Positions 27,078 to 36,800 of a stretch of 64,000 nt of DNA are shown here, one piece after another (the first letter of the stretch is position 1; every line of letters starts with the position of its first letter). Source of the DNA: JANQNX01 sp040217095 (GTDB taxonomy: Bacteria; Pseudomonadota; Gammaproteobacteria; Eutrophobiales; Eutrophobiaceae); NCBI GenBank assembly GCA_965229565.1, contig OZ245888.1:248001-312000 (forward strand), written 5' to 3'. The notes beneath the pieces are model-generated. The model did not search any database, had not been told where the DNA came from, and saw only the letters and a program-made list of their open reading frames with translations. Both the position numbers and the translations under genes were made by a program.

Positions 27078-27916
27078 GTACTTCTTATACAGGCGTAGTT
27101 AAAACCGCGCAGGAATATTACAACAGCGACGATGCTGATAATTTCTACTTCCACATCTGGGGAGGAGAAGATATCCATGTTGGCATCTACAAGGATGACA
27201 AGGAAAGTATCGGTACCGCATCAGAGCGAACAGTTGCGACCATGGCGAACACCCTGGATAGCAGTTTCACGCCGGATTCACGCGTAGTTGACCTTGGTGC
27301 CGGCTACGGCGGCGCCGCGCGCTGGCTCAGCCAGAAATACGGCTGTCATGTCAGTTGCGTCAACCTGAGTGAAGCACAGAATGTGCGTAATCGCGAGATA
27401 TCAAAGAAAAGCGGCCTGGCTGACAAGATAGACGTCATCGATGGCAGTTTCGAAAATCTCGACTTTGCCGACAATTCAATGGATATCGCCTGGTCACAGG
27501 ATTCGATACTGCATTCCGGCAAACGAGGCCAGGTATTAGAAGAAGTAGACCGCGTTTTAAAGCCGGGTGGTCAATTTATCTTCACCGACCCGATGCAGGC
27601 AGATGACTGTCCAGAAGGTGTCCTGCAACCGGTACTGGACAGGATTCACCTTGAGTCCCTGGGTTCGTTTGCATTCTATAGAAGTGTCGCGAAAGACCTG
27701 AACTGGGAAGAGCTTAGCGTTACAGACATGACGCCGCAGTTAGTTAATCATTACACCCGCGTTCGACAGGAATTGATTTCACGACGTGAAGAACTGCAGG
27801 AACACGTCTCTGCTGAATACATTGAACGTATGGCTCAGGGGCTGACCCACTGGATTGAAGCAGGCAAGAAAGGCTACCTGTCCTGGGGAATTATGTGCTT
27901 TCAAACCGCCAGCTAG
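27074..27916 (+). CDS. Sarcosine/dimethylglycine N-methyltransferase (betaine synthesis)
   Basis: 280 residues, the usual SDMT size. SAM motif VVDLGAGYGGAARWLSQKYG near 69-88, then VNLSEAQNVRNRE, the SILHSGKR segment and FIFTDPMQADDCPEG, all typical of SDMT from halophilic phototrophs. It completes methylation of sarcosine and dimethylglycine to glycine betaine in the cytoplasm. It is translationally coupled to GSMT (ATGA). No methionine-cycle genes are attached here, although some halophiles carry them with this pair. Confidence 0.93.
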   Translation: MSTSYTGVVKTAQEYYNSDDADNFYFHIWGGEDIHVGIYKDDKESIGTASERTVATMANTLDSSFTPDSRVVDLGAGYGGAARWLSQKYGCHVSCVNLSEAQNVRNREISKKSGLADKIDVIDGSFENLDFADNSMDIAWSQDSILHSGKRGQVLEEVDRVLKPGGQFIFTDPMQADDCPEGVLQPVLDRIHLESLGSFAFYRSVAKDLNWEELSVTDMTPQLVNHYTRVRQELISRREELQEHVSAEYIERMAQGLTHWIEAGKKGYLSWGIMCFQTAS

Positions 27917-27941
27917 GCACGTTTGTATCTGGTAGATTAAG

Positions 27942-28808
27942 CTATGCCTTTAACTTGATGTGCCAGGGTTCATAACGCACACCCAGCTGGTTGTCTTCCG
28001 GGTAGCGCAATTGCAAGTACCCCATCTCCGATAACCGTTTGTAAACCTCGGTCTCGGTAAAGCGCTCGGTAAAGTTGTATTCACCATAGCCTTTCTGACC
28101 AACATCAAAATCCCCGTTGCCATGGAAAGAGTATCCAGGTGGAGCCAATGACCTGGAAGCCAGTGACAGGTTGCCATCATGACGGTGTGCTTTATTAAGA
28201 AATAACAGGAATTGCTTCATGACACCGCGTACGCCGGAGGTTAGCACTACCTGGTCTCCCAGTTCTTTTTTAATCACTTCATAAAGATCAAGCGAACGTT
28301 CCTTGTAAAGATAATGTCCGCTGTAAGGCACCTTGAATACATCGCCTTCCCTGACGCTATCAGTAATGTCCTTAAGTGGCTTTTGTCCTAGGAAACCGTA
28401 CTGGCGACCCTCGGCATAAAAGATACTTTCCAGGAAGGCCAGTTCATCGCGGGTAAATTCGCCGACATCAGGAAAATTACTCGCATGCCTGAGGCCGTCA
28501 GTTAAACTGAGAATATTAAAATTACCGTAGCCCACGAGTCTTTGCAGACGACGCAGCCGCTGTACGACAGATTCAAACACAGGATACTGGGCACGATCTA
28601 TCCAGATATCTTCCTGGTGGTTTTGATCAAAATTTCGAATTTTTTGCAGGTAATCACGGATAGCGCCATCATCGTCATTGTTTTTCAGGGTAGTTTCATT
28701 CAATGACGGCAGAATCGACCAGGCAAAGCCGGAACGACTAACACCGGCACCCATGGCAACCAGGCCCATTCCTTTCAATAACTGCCTTCTGTTAATGTCT
28801 TTATCCAT
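27942..28808 (-). CDS. Tat-exported M15 (VanY-type) D-Ala-D-Ala carboxypeptidase-like protein
   Basis: 288 residues from the ATG at 28808. The N-terminus carries a twin-arginine signal (NRRQLLKGMGLVAMGAG) with an Ala-Trp region near 30, so the protein is likely exported folded by Tat. The C-terminal domain has the M15 zinc motif as SFHGNGDFDVG (His and Asp ligands) and the late YEPWHIKL with the third His. The preceding SLAPPGYS and TSGVRG fit D-alanyl-D-alanine carboxypeptidases of the VanY group. Activity on peptidoglycan is inferred. An upstream extension to 28865 lacks sense as a signal and is rejected. Confidence 0.78.
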   Translation of the reverse strand: MDKDINRRQLLKGMGLVAMGAGVSRSGFAWSILPSLNETTLKNNDDDGAIRDYLQKIRNFDQNHQEDIWIDRAQYPVFESVVQRLRRLQRLVGYGNFNILSLTDGLRHASNFPDVGEFTRDELAFLESIFYAEGRQYGFLGQKPLKDITDSVREGDVFKVPYSGHYLYKERSLDLYEVIKKELGDQVVLTSGVRGVMKQFLLFLNKAHRHDGNLSLASRSLAPPGYSFHGNGDFDVGQKGYGEYNFTERFTETEVYKRLSEMGYLQLRYPEDNQLGVRYEPWHIKLKA

Positions 28809-29009
28809 TACATCCAATCTCTGCATTCCGCAACGCCGGGACCGTGATAGCTGCCGGAAAATCAATAGTGAACCTGGAATTAGCCGGCAAGTCTTTGTTA
28901 ATTATATGCAAACTTTTGACTGCCGGTTAGTCATTTTTTCAAATTTTGAACTAATGCATATTTATGCTGCCATTTAAAATGAAGACAATAAGAAAAGAGG
29001 GAATAGAAC

Positions 29010-29468
29010 ATGAGATTTATAACCAGTCACCTTTATATTCACAGTGCATTACTGATCCTGATTACTTTGCCCGGACTGGCACAGGCTACACAGTATAACT
29101 GCGTGATAAAAAACGTGAGTGAGATGAACCAGAATGGCTATTTCGTACGGCACGGCTGGTCAGCAAATTACATGAACCGCGAATTTACCGTGGATAGAGA
29201 CACCGGCCGTATACTAAATACCACGGCGCTGAAGCAACGTCTCAGTAATGCCAATGCAGAATATAAACCTCAAATTATTAACAGCGAACGACCCGATACC
29301 CCTTTCCGGGTCTTTACTCACTTTGCTGATAGCGGCAACTATGCACTGCTAGAGATCCGTGATAACCAGGCCTATGCCGATTCACCGCAAAAACCCTATT
29401 TCTATCATACGGATATCGGCATGATCCTGAGCGGCACCTGTACCGTAATCGAGATTACCACCAGGTAA
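29010..29468 (+). CDS. Small secreted protein of unknown function
   Basis: 152 residues with a clear signal peptide (hydrophobic 12-24, cleavage after AQA at about 26). AGAGGG lies 8 bases before the ATG. The mature part has two Cys (in YNCVIK and SGTCTV) that could form one disulphide, and a polar, beta-rich composition. I do not recognise it. It stands alone between the peptidase gene and the efflux operon. Confidence 0.6.
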   Translation: MRFITSHLYIHSALLILITLPGLAQATQYNCVIKNVSEMNQNGYFVRHGWSANYMNREFTVDRDTGRILNTTALKQRLSNANAEYKPQIINSERPDTPFRVFTHFADSGNYALLEIRDNQAYADSPQKPYFYHTDIGMILSGTCTVIEITTR

Positions 29469-29645
29469 AGATACGTTTTGCCGGGCTGTTCCTGCCGCAC
29501 CGGGCATAACTCTTCCAAGCTATACGGGTCACAGCATACTCCCGATGAGTTAATCATCGGCACGGGTTATTTTCTTGTGGGCCTACTAAAATTGTCATAA
29601 GCATGTGATAAAGTAGCCGCATAAATTGCACTACAGGATGTATCC

Positions 29646-30746
29646 ATGCCTCTAGGTTTACACTTTCTACGATTGACTATTTTCAGCGCGGCAGTGACTT
29701 TGCTCAGTGCCTGCACCCAGGAACCCCAGGAAGCAGCCCCGGCAGAGACACCGCCCGAGGTTGACGTCGCCACGCCGGTAAAACGCATGATCACCGACTG
29801 GGACGAGTACACCGGTCGCTTCGAGGCAGTGGAAACTGTTGAGGTTCGTGCCCGCGTTACCGGCCATTTGAAAGAAGTTCGTTTCAAAGATGGCCAATTC
29901 GTTAAACAGGGAGAGGTTTTATTTGTTATTGATAAACGTCGTTTTCAATATGAACTGGAGCGCGTCCAGGCACAGCTGGCACTGGCCGAAAAGGAATACG
30001 CCCGTGCAGAGAAACTAAGCAAAACCAATGTTCTGGCCAGGGAAGACTTTGACCGTCGCGCAGAGGAATTGCGCGTGGCGCGTGCAAACGTCAATGAAGC
30101 CAGACTGGCACTGGAATTTACCGAAGTCACCGCACCGATTGACGGCAAGGTCAGTCGTGATTTTATCAATGTTGGCAACCTGGTCAGGGAAAATGAAACT
30201 GTCTTAACACGTATCGTCTCTGTTGACCCGATACATTTCTATTTCGAGGCCAGCCAGATTCAGCTGATGAAATATGTCAGGATGGACCGCTCCGGCACGC
30301 GACCAGGTTCAGACACCACGGCCAACCCTATTTTCATCAAGTTACCCGATGAAGAGGAATATGTGCATGAAGGCCGCATGGATTTTGTCGATAATATCGT
30401 CGACCCGGGAACCGGCACCATTCAGGGCCGGGCCCTGGTACCTAATCCCGGTGCTGTTATTTATCCCGGCTTATTTGGTCGGGCCAAACTCATCGGCAGC
30501 GGCGAGTACGAAGCGCTACTGGTGCCCGAGAAAGCCATCAACACCGATCAGTCGCGCAAATTTGTATTCGTTGTCGACAAGGATAACAAGGCTCAACGCG
30601 CCTATATTGAAACCGGTACCCGGCTCGATGACGGCTTCTTTGTCGTCAAATCCGGCCTCGACGAAGACGCAAGAGTGGTTGTCAGCGGTATTCAGCGCAT
30701 ACGTATGCCTGAACAAGCTGTGACACCCAACTCCGTCACTTTGTAA
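29646..30746 (+). CDS. RND efflux periplasmic adaptor (membrane fusion lipoprotein)
   Basis: 366 residues. A lipoprotein signal ends with LLSAC near residue 23. The HlyD/AcrA layout is clear: beta-barrel start, lipoyl halves (VEVRARVTGHLKEVRFKDGQFVKQGE read in pieces near 63-90 and APIDGKVSRDFINVGNLV near 160-177), a short alpha-hairpin rich in Glu/Arg/Ala between them, and a membrane-proximal domain. It links the RND pump encoded next to an outer-membrane channel. It is closest in pattern to MexE-like adaptors. AGGA stands 7 bases before the ATG. No outer-membrane factor gene is attached. Confidence 0.92.
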   Translation: MPLGLHFLRLTIFSAAVTLLSACTQEPQEAAPAETPPEVDVATPVKRMITDWDEYTGRFEAVETVEVRARVTGHLKEVRFKDGQFVKQGEVLFVIDKRRFQYELERVQAQLALAEKEYARAEKLSKTNVLAREDFDRRAEELRVARANVNEARLALEFTEVTAPIDGKVSRDFINVGNLVRENETVLTRIVSVDPIHFYFEASQIQLMKYVRMDRSGTRPGSDTTANPIFIKLPDEEEYVHEGRMDFVDNIVDPGTGTIQGRALVPNPGAVIYPGLFGRAKLIGSGEYEALLVPEKAINTDQSRKFVFVVDKDNKAQRAYIETGTRLDDGFFVVKSGLDEDARVVVSGIQRIRMPEQAVTPNSVTL

Positions 30747-30761
30747 GCGATACCTGCCGCG

Positions 30762-33700
30762 ATGAAATTTGCCCACTTCTTTATTGACCGGCCGATCTTT
30801 GCCACGGTTATCTCCCTGATTACTATCCTGGTAGGCGCGCTGGCGTATGTCAGCCTGCCTATTGAACAATATCCGCAGGTGGCCCCGCCTACGATCCAGG
30901 TACAGGCCAGCTATCCGGGTGCAGATGCCATTACCGTAGCCGAAACGGTGGCCACGCCAATCGAGCAGGAGATCAATGGTGTCGAGGGCATGCTGTATAT
31001 GCTGTCGCAATCGACCGCCGATGGCCGCATGTCGTTAACCATCACCTTTGAACTGGGCACCGATCTGGATGAAGCACAGGTACTCGTACAAAACCGTGTA
31101 TCTATAGCTGAACCACGCCTGCCGGAAGAAGTACGTCGACTCGGTATCACCACCAGGAAAAATTCACCCGATTTAATGCTGGTGATACATCTGTTCTCAC
31201 CTGACGACACCTATGATCAAACCTATCTTGGTAACTACGCTGTATTGAACATTCGCGACCGGTTACAGCGAATCGAGGGTGTGGGAGATATTCGTTTATT
31301 TGGTGCCTCTGAATATGCAATGCGCGTGTGGCTGGATCCTGATCTTATCCAGTCACTGGATATCAGCCCTGCCGACGTCGTCAATGCCTTGCGCTCACAG
31401 AACGTCCAGGTTGCCAGCGGCACCCTGAACCAGATGCCACAACCCGATCAACATGCGTTTGAACTGAGTATCCAGACTCAGGGGCGGCTTATCGAGCCAG
31501 AACAGTTTGAAAACATCATCGTCAAGGCGGGAGCGGATGGCCGCATCGTCAGGCTCAAGGATGTAGGTCGGGTCGAACTGGGCGCCCAGGATTACGTAAT
31601 GCGTGGTTTCCTCGATAAAGATCCGGCCGTTGCATTACCCGTCTTTCAAAGACCTGGAAGTAACGCATTGGAAACTGCCGACCAAATCATTAAGGAAATG
31701 GAAGTCCTGGCGCAGGATTTTCCACCAGGCCTTCAATACGACATTATCTACAATCCGACAGAATTTATTGCACAGTCAATTGACGCTGTCATCTTGACGA
31801 TTTACGAGGCCATTATATTGGTCGTCATTGTCATCGTGCTGTTCTTACAAACCTGGCGCGCAGCCGTCATTCCTATCGTAGCCATACCTGTGTCACTGAT
31901 AGGTACCTTTGCCGTTATGCAGGCCTTCGGGTTTTCGCTTAACAATCTCACGCTGTTCGGACTGGTGCTGGCTATCGGTATCGTAGTAGACGACGCCATC
32001 GTCGTGGTTGAGAACATGGAACGTAATATCAAGGACGGCTTGTCACCGAAAGAAGCCGCCAGGAAAACCATGAACGAGGTGGGCTCTGCCCTGATCGCCA
32101 TGGGACTGGTACTGGTGGCCGTTTTCCTGCCAACGACTTTCCTTGAAGGCATTTCCGGAAAATTCTACCAGCAATTCGGCATTACCATTGCCGTGGCCAC
32201 CATGATCTCGGTGCTGGTCTCACTGACATTAAGCCCGGCGATGGCAGCTATCTTCATGAAGCACAATGAGAATGAACCGTGTAACAAACCCAAAAATGCC
32301 CTGCTTCATCCACTGAAATTTTTCTTTTGCAGTTTCAATGCCGGTCTGGAACGTTTCTCCGATCTCTATGGCCAATTGATTGGCAAGCTGGTACGCATTG
32401 GTCTGGTCATGCTGATCATTTATGCCGGGCTGATGGGCGTGGCAAAATATTTCTTTGATACAGTACCGACGGGTTTCATACCACCACAGGATCAGGGCTA
32501 CTTTATCGTATCGATACAATTACCACCCGGGTCCTCGCTGGAGCGGACAAATAATATAGTCCAGCAGGCCACGAACCTCATCCTTGAGATTGATGGAATA
32601 AAAAATACTGCCGGTTTTAGCGGCTTCGATGGTGCCACCTTTACGAACGCTTCCAATGGTGGCGTGATCTTTACTCCGCTGGATGATTTCGAAACGAGAC
32701 GGGCCAGGGGCATTACCTATGACGGTATTCTCAACGAGTTACGCACGGAGCTTTCAGCAATAAAGGATGCCTTTATTGTCGTTATACCGCCGCCGCCGGT
32801 ACGTGGTATAGGTAATGCTGGCGGTTTTCGTATGATGGTGCAGGATCGCCGCGGTCGCGGACTCGATGTACTGGAGCAGTCAAGCTGGGCGCTCGCCGGC
32901 GCAGCCAACCAGGCACCGGAAACAACCTCGGTTTTTACTTTCTTCAGTAACGGTACCCCACAGTTGTACCTTGATATCGACAGGGAAAAAGCGCGACGTC
33001 TGTCTGTCCCTATCGATAATGTGTTTTCAGCACTGGAGATTTATTTTGGTTCCGTATTCGTTAATGACTTTAACTACCTGGGCCGTACCTTTCGCGTAAC
33101 GGCCCAGGCCGATGCACCTTATCGACTCACCGCTGATGATGTATTACGTATCCGGGTACCAAATGAATCAGGCGAGATGGTGCCAATTGGCTCTGTTGCA
33201 AATGTTCGCGATGTTGCCGGTCCTGCCCGCGTGGCACGCTATAACCTGTACCCTTCGGCTGCGTTAATTGGTGACCGGACGGCAGGAACCAGTACCGGTG
33301 AGGCCATTGCCACCATGGAAATGCTGGCGCAACAGGTTCTACCCGATGGTATCGGTTACGAATGGACCGAGATCGCTTACCAGGAAAAACAAACCGGCAA
33401 TACCGCGGCGCTGGCATTCATGCTGGCAGTCGTCTTTGTATTCCTGCTACTCGCGGCACAGTATGAGAGCTGGACATTACCGTTGGCGATCATCCTGATT
33501 GTCCCAATGTGCTTACTTTCATCAATTGTTGGCATCAGTATTGCCGGGATGGACAACAACATCTTGACCCAGATCGGGTTTGTCGTGCTGGTAGGATTGG
33601 CATCCAAGAATGCTATCTTGATTGTCGAATTTGCCAGTCATCTTGAAAAACAGGGACGTGACCGCTGGCAGGCGGCAATCGAGGCCGCCCGGCTACGACT

Positions 33701-33896
33701 GCGCCCCATCCTGATGACATCATTTGCATTTATCCTGGGCGTGGTACCCATGGCCTTTGCTACCGGTGCCGGGGCAGAGATGCGGCGTGCGTTGGGAACG
33801 GCGGTGTTTAGCGGAATGGTTGGTGTGACCCTGTTCGGGCTGTTATTTACACCGGTTTTTTACGTGCTGTGCAGGAAACTATCTCTCCGTAAATAG
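30762..33896 (+). CDS. RND multidrug efflux permease (AcrB/MexF type, HAE1)
   Basis: 1044 residues, the usual HAE1 size. The N-terminal helix and first periplasmic loop (FFIDRPIFATVISLITILVG, LPIEQYPQVAPP), the ASYPGADA segment, the membrane helix 4 region with GLVLAIGIVVDDAIVVVENMER (proton-relay Asp pair), the GFIPPQDQGYF segment opening the second loop and the mirrored C-terminal helix group (VGLASKNAILIVEFA) are all present. It exports drugs or hydrophobic compounds using the proton gradient. It follows the adaptor gene by 15 bases; an outer-membrane channel must come from elsewhere. Its stop lies one base from the convergent gene's stop. Confidence 0.95.
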   Translation: MKFAHFFIDRPIFATVISLITILVGALAYVSLPIEQYPQVAPPTIQVQASYPGADAITVAETVATPIEQEINGVEGMLYMLSQSTADGRMSLTITFELGTDLDEAQVLVQNRVSIAEPRLPEEVRRLGITTRKNSPDLMLVIHLFSPDDTYDQTYLGNYAVLNIRDRLQRIEGVGDIRLFGASEYAMRVWLDPDLIQSLDISPADVVNALRSQNVQVASGTLNQMPQPDQHAFELSIQTQGRLIEPEQFENIIVKAGADGRIVRLKDVGRVELGAQDYVMRGFLDKDPAVALPVFQRPGSNALETADQIIKEMEVLAQDFPPGLQYDIIYNPTEFIAQSIDAVILTIYEAIILVVIVIVLFLQTWRAAVIPIVAIPVSLIGTFAVMQAFGFSLNNLTLFGLVLAIGIVVDDAIVVVENMERNIKDGLSPKEAARKTMNEVGSALIAMGLVLVAVFLPTTFLEGISGKFYQQFGITIAVATMISVLVSLTLSPAMAAIFMKHNENEPCNKPKNALLHPLKFFFCSFNAGLERFSDLYGQLIGKLVRIGLVMLIIYAGLMGVAKYFFDTVPTGFIPPQDQGYFIVSIQLPPGSSLERTNNIVQQATNLILEIDGIKNTAGFSGFDGATFTNASNGGVIFTPLDDFETRRARGITYDGILNELRTELSAIKDAFIVVIPPPPVRGIGNAGGFRMMVQDRRGRGLDVLEQSSWALAGAANQAPETTSVFTFFSNGTPQLYLDIDREKARRLSVPIDNVFSALEIYFGSVFVNDFNYLGRTFRVTAQADAPYRLTADDVLRIRVPNESGEMVPIGSVANVRDVAGPARVARYNLYPSAALIGDRTAGTSTGEAIATMEMLAQQVLPDGIGYEWTEIAYQEKQTGNTAALAFMLAVVFVFLLLAAQYESWTLPLAIILIVPMCLLSSIVGISIAGMDNNILTQIGFVVLVGLASKNAILIVEFASHLEKQGRDRWQAAIEAARLRLRPILMTSFAFILGVVPMAFATGAGAEMRRALGTAVFSGMVGVTLFGLLFTPVFYVLCRKLSLRK

Positions 33897-33897
33897 C

Positions 33898-34407
33898 CTA
33901 GTTTCCAGAGCCCGCGATCGCAATCAGACCAATTCCCAGGCCCAACACCACACCAAATGGAATATTCAGTTCTCTTCTGGGTGTCGCCTCGGCAGTGACC
34001 GTCTCCTCAACAGGCTCTGCCTCGACAGTTTCCTCAGCTGGTGTCACTTCGGTCTCCTTTGCAACGGTTGAAGTGTCTTCCGAACCTGCCTCAGCACCTC
34101 TCGCGACCAGCACTTCATCAAGATAATTTATTCCATGTACATTGAATGCCTGTATACCCTGCCTGGTATACTGAATATCCAGTGCTGCTGGTCTTTTGAC
34201 AAGTGCTGACAACATCATTGATTCACCGGGCTTTACCATACCTTGATCAATCCTGAAACCGAAATGATGTTTGGCTTTGGTATTAGTTCCAGCATCGAAA
34301 CTCACGTTAAAATAGAACATGCCCTGCTGCTGCAACTCCGGTTCAATAGCGAGACTATGTGTTGACAAAACGAGTAGTGAAAAAAACAGGCTAACAGGCT
34401 TTAACAT
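33898..34407 (-). CDS. Secreted or membrane-anchored protein with a Glu/Thr-rich linker
   Basis: 169 residues. A signal peptide (about 1-20, ending LA), a small domain with FYFNVSFDAGTNTKAKHHFGFRIDQG, a repetitive acidic Glu/Thr/Val/Pro linker (about 110-145) and a final hydrophobic segment rich in Gly (GVVLGLGIGLIAIAGSGN). The layout suggests export with a C-terminal membrane anchor. Not recognised. It sits convergent with the efflux permease. Confidence 0.6.
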   Translation of the reverse strand: MLKPVSLFFSLLVLSTHSLAIEPELQQQGMFYFNVSFDAGTNTKAKHHFGFRIDQGMVKPGESMMLSALVKRPAALDIQYTRQGIQAFNVHGINYLDEVLVARGAEAGSEDTSTVAKETEVTPAEETVEAEPVEETVTAEATPRRELNIPFGVVLGLGIGLIAIAGSGN

Positions 34408-34493
34408 GTCGACTCTCCCCGTTATGAGTCATATGGAATTATCACAGGGTAATTAAATCAGCAGTTGGTGTAAAGATAACACTAATAACGAGA

Positions 34494-35114
34494 TCAGGTA
34501 CGTGTGGTTTCCGGTGCTTCCCTGGGCATGGACTTTTCAATCGAGCGCTCCAGTTCATCAAGGAATTGATCTACCTGCTGCTTTAACTCCGGGAGTTTTT
34601 TCTTGAGCTGTTGTTCTGCCTTATCTATTTTCGAACGAATCTCGGGTAAAGCTTTTTGCCTGAACTGCTCAACCGAACCCTCAACCTGGTCGGCAAATTG
34701 TCTGGCCAGATCTTCAATATCATCCATGATTTCGGTCATCTCCCTGTTCATATTCAAAAAAGCCACGCTACGTTGATAGTCAATCAGCCATTTATCTTCT
34801 TCCTTGAGCAGGTATGTTGTCAGCGCAACCGGTTTGTCGGGTTCATCAAAATAAAGTGTAGTTTCGATTTCGGCCCGGTTAGCATCAATCACTATCTTGC
34901 CCAGCTTAAAATTTGTAGTCTTGTGTAACAGGGCAAAATCATCTTGCTGAGTGTAGGTGTTTGCACTCGTGAGTCGTTTCATTATCAGACTGTTGTTATT
35001 TACTGCGGCCTTCCAGAACGTGGTAGCAATTGTTTCCGGAGAGGCCTTATGTTGACATGCTGTTAATAATGCAACAGCACTGACCAGGACAAGTAATTGA
35101 TAACGTAATGACAT
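34494..35114 (-). CDS. Predicted lipoprotein with C-terminal coiled coil
   Basis: 206 residues. Signal with lipobox LLTAC (Cys about 20). The middle part (SPETIATTFWKAAVNNNSL ... TYLLKEEDKWLIDYQ) looks like the small alpha+beta domains of lipoproteins related to NTF2-like DUF4878. The C-terminal third is a highly charged helix with regular Leu/Ile spacing, predicted coiled coil (about 125-195). A periplasmic, membrane-tethered scaffold or stress protein is plausible; this is inference. Confidence 0.65.
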   Translation of the reverse strand: MSLRYQLLVLVSAVALLTACQHKASPETIATTFWKAAVNNNSLIMKRLTSANTYTQQDDFALLHKTTNFKLGKIVIDANRAEIETTLYFDEPDKPVALTTYLLKEEDKWLIDYQRSVAFLNMNREMTEIMDDIEDLARQFADQVEGSVEQFRQKALPEIRSKIDKAEQQLKKKLPELKQQVDQFLDELERSIEKSMPREAPETTRT

Positions 35115-35603
35115 ATATAATTTCTCTTTAATATTTACAGTATGACCTCTTTTTAAGAGTACCTATTCACCTTTCATAAAAAAATGGTTCACATTTGTCA
35201 TAAAAGCGTCTTTACTTAAAGGTAATGATTCAGCCGTGCATAAATCTCATTTAGCACCATTTTGAGGATCGAGACGATGCCTATAGTGCACCAATATGAT
35301 GCTGCAGCGCACAAAAGGTACAGCATCGCCGCTCTCCTCACACCCCATAAAACACCCCCTGAAAGACTTATCTTACTGTTTAAAAAGGATATTATTGCGT
35401 GAGGAGGAGATATTTAGCAGCTGTGGCATAGCTATTGCAGAGCAATACTTGTTACGAGTATTAAGGTTTTGTGCCTGACTCAGGAAACGAGATGAAGCGT
35501 CACAGTTCATCAAGTTTTTGTGCAAGAACGCCGATATTACTCATGACACTCCTCTTATGGGAGGTCGCATCGACCTCCCAACCAAGAAGTCCAGGAGGCA
35601 ATG
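35115..35603 (+). other. 489-bp intergenic region ahead of the alpha/beta hydrolase
   Basis: No convincing gene. A 41-codon frame (35277-35402) has GAGG nine bases before its ATG, and a 60-codon frame overlaps it out of phase; neither has support beyond being open. The clearest structure is the perfect hairpin at 35558-35580, described separately. Confidence 0.5.
35558..35580 (+). promoter_or_regulatory. Perfect 10-bp hairpin just before a ribosome binding site
   Basis: TGGGAGGTCG (35558-35567), loop CAT, CGACCTCCCA (35571-35580). It ends 12 bases before AGGAGG (35593-35598) of the hydrolase gene. There is no T-run, so it is more likely an operator or an mRNA structure that affects translation or stability than a terminator. 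Confidence 0.6.
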
Positions 35604-36767
35604 ATGTACAGAAGCAAGTCAAAAATTTGTGAATTAGGACATCCAGGGTGGTTAAACCCGCTCTTGATGCTTTTGCTTCTTACAGCCTTGGTCTCCGTCG
35701 CCGCTGCCGCAGATAAAACCTATCCTGGTGAACTCTATGACATAGGGACTCATCGCCTGCACATGCATTGCATGGGTGAAGGTTCGCCAACTATTGTCAT
35801 TGATTCGGGCGCCGGTGGTTTTTCACTTGAATGGATAAATATTCAGAACAATCTCGCCGAGCACACGCGTATTTGCAGTTATGACCGTGCCGGTTATGGA
35901 TTCAGTGATCCTGGCCCGTTACCAAGGACCTCTGCTCAAATTACATTCGAACTGCGCAAGTTGCTTGATGCAGCCAATGTAGCCGGCCCCTATGTACTTG
36001 TCGGGCATTCATTCGGTGGCTATAACATTCGCTATTTCGCCTCTCTTTACCCGGACGAGGTAGTTGGCATGGTACTGGTTGACGCGTCACATCCGGAGCA
36101 ATTCAATACAGAAGAATTCAAACATGTGAAACTGGGTACAGATAATAAAGAACCCAAACCTATGTATAAGCGTGTCAGGATGATACGCCCCGTTATCGCT
36201 CCTAATTTTCCGGAACAAAACCGTATGCAGGCATACATGCTCATGATGTCCATGAAGTCCCGCATGACGGTCATCGATGAACTGGACAATATGGAATACA
36301 GCGCACGCCAGATAATGCAACATGAAGAGTTCAAGGCATTCGAATTTCCGCTTGTGATTATTACCCGGGGTAAGCGGGTCTGGCCAAATACAGAGATGGG
36401 TGATCGACGTGAGCAACAGTGGACCTGGTTACAGAACGACCTTGAGAATATCAGTACCCAGTCCTATCACTTTATCGCAAGAAACAGTGGCCACATCGTA
36501 CATCTCGACGAACCCGAGCTGGTGTCATCAAACATCCTGTTCGCACTTGATCGAGCAAGAACCTACGATAATGAGCAGCAGTTAATCGAGAAATTCGACA
36601 TACGTCTGGCACACTACGGCACAATCCAGTATCCGTTGAGTGTGAATTATTACAAACCAGCGTCGGCCAACAATGACTTCTTCGTCATGGAACAGGATTA
36701 CCAGCAGGTGTTATTCAATACCGAGATGAGCCATATTCAGGCCCTGACCGACAGCCTGCCTTACTAG
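35604..36767 (+). CDS. Exported alpha/beta hydrolase
   Basis: 387 residues. Of two adjacent ATGs (35601 and 35604) the second is better spaced from the AGGAGG site (5 bases). An N-terminal signal or anchor (hydrophobic 18-36) precedes a complete alpha/beta-hydrolase fold: oxyanion region IDSGAGGFSLEW, nucleophile elbow VGHSFGGYN near 135-143, acid region and the catalytic His in NSGHIVHLDEPELV. A long C-terminal extension (about 70 residues) follows. Substrate unknown; an esterase or lipase-like activity in the periplasm is likely. Confidence 0.78.
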   Translation: MYRSKSKICELGHPGWLNPLLMLLLLTALVSVAAAADKTYPGELYDIGTHRLHMHCMGEGSPTIVIDSGAGGFSLEWINIQNNLAEHTRICSYDRAGYGFSDPGPLPRTSAQITFELRKLLDAANVAGPYVLVGHSFGGYNIRYFASLYPDEVVGMVLVDASHPEQFNTEEFKHVKLGTDNKEPKPMYKRVRMIRPVIAPNFPEQNRMQAYMLMMSMKSRMTVIDELDNMEYSARQIMQHEEFKAFEFPLVIITRGKRVWPNTEMGDRREQQWTWLQNDLENISTQSYHFIARNSGHIVHLDEPELVSSNILFALDRARTYDNEQQLIEKFDIRLAHYGTIQYPLSVNYYKPASANNDFFVMEQDYQQVLFNTEMSHIQALTDSLPY

Positions 36768-36800
36768 TCGTCTTCACACACGATAAATTCCGCGTAGCCC

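Noticed and set aside
29646..33896. Whether an outer-membrane channel gene completes the RND efflux operon
   Set aside because: The next gene is convergent and encodes a small anchored protein, not a TolC-type channel; none is present in the window.
35277..35402. A 41-codon frame with GAGG nine bases before its ATG in the long leader of the hydrolase gene
   Set aside because: No recognisable protein features, no conservation evidence available, and an overlapping alternative frame of similar quality; kept only as a possibility.
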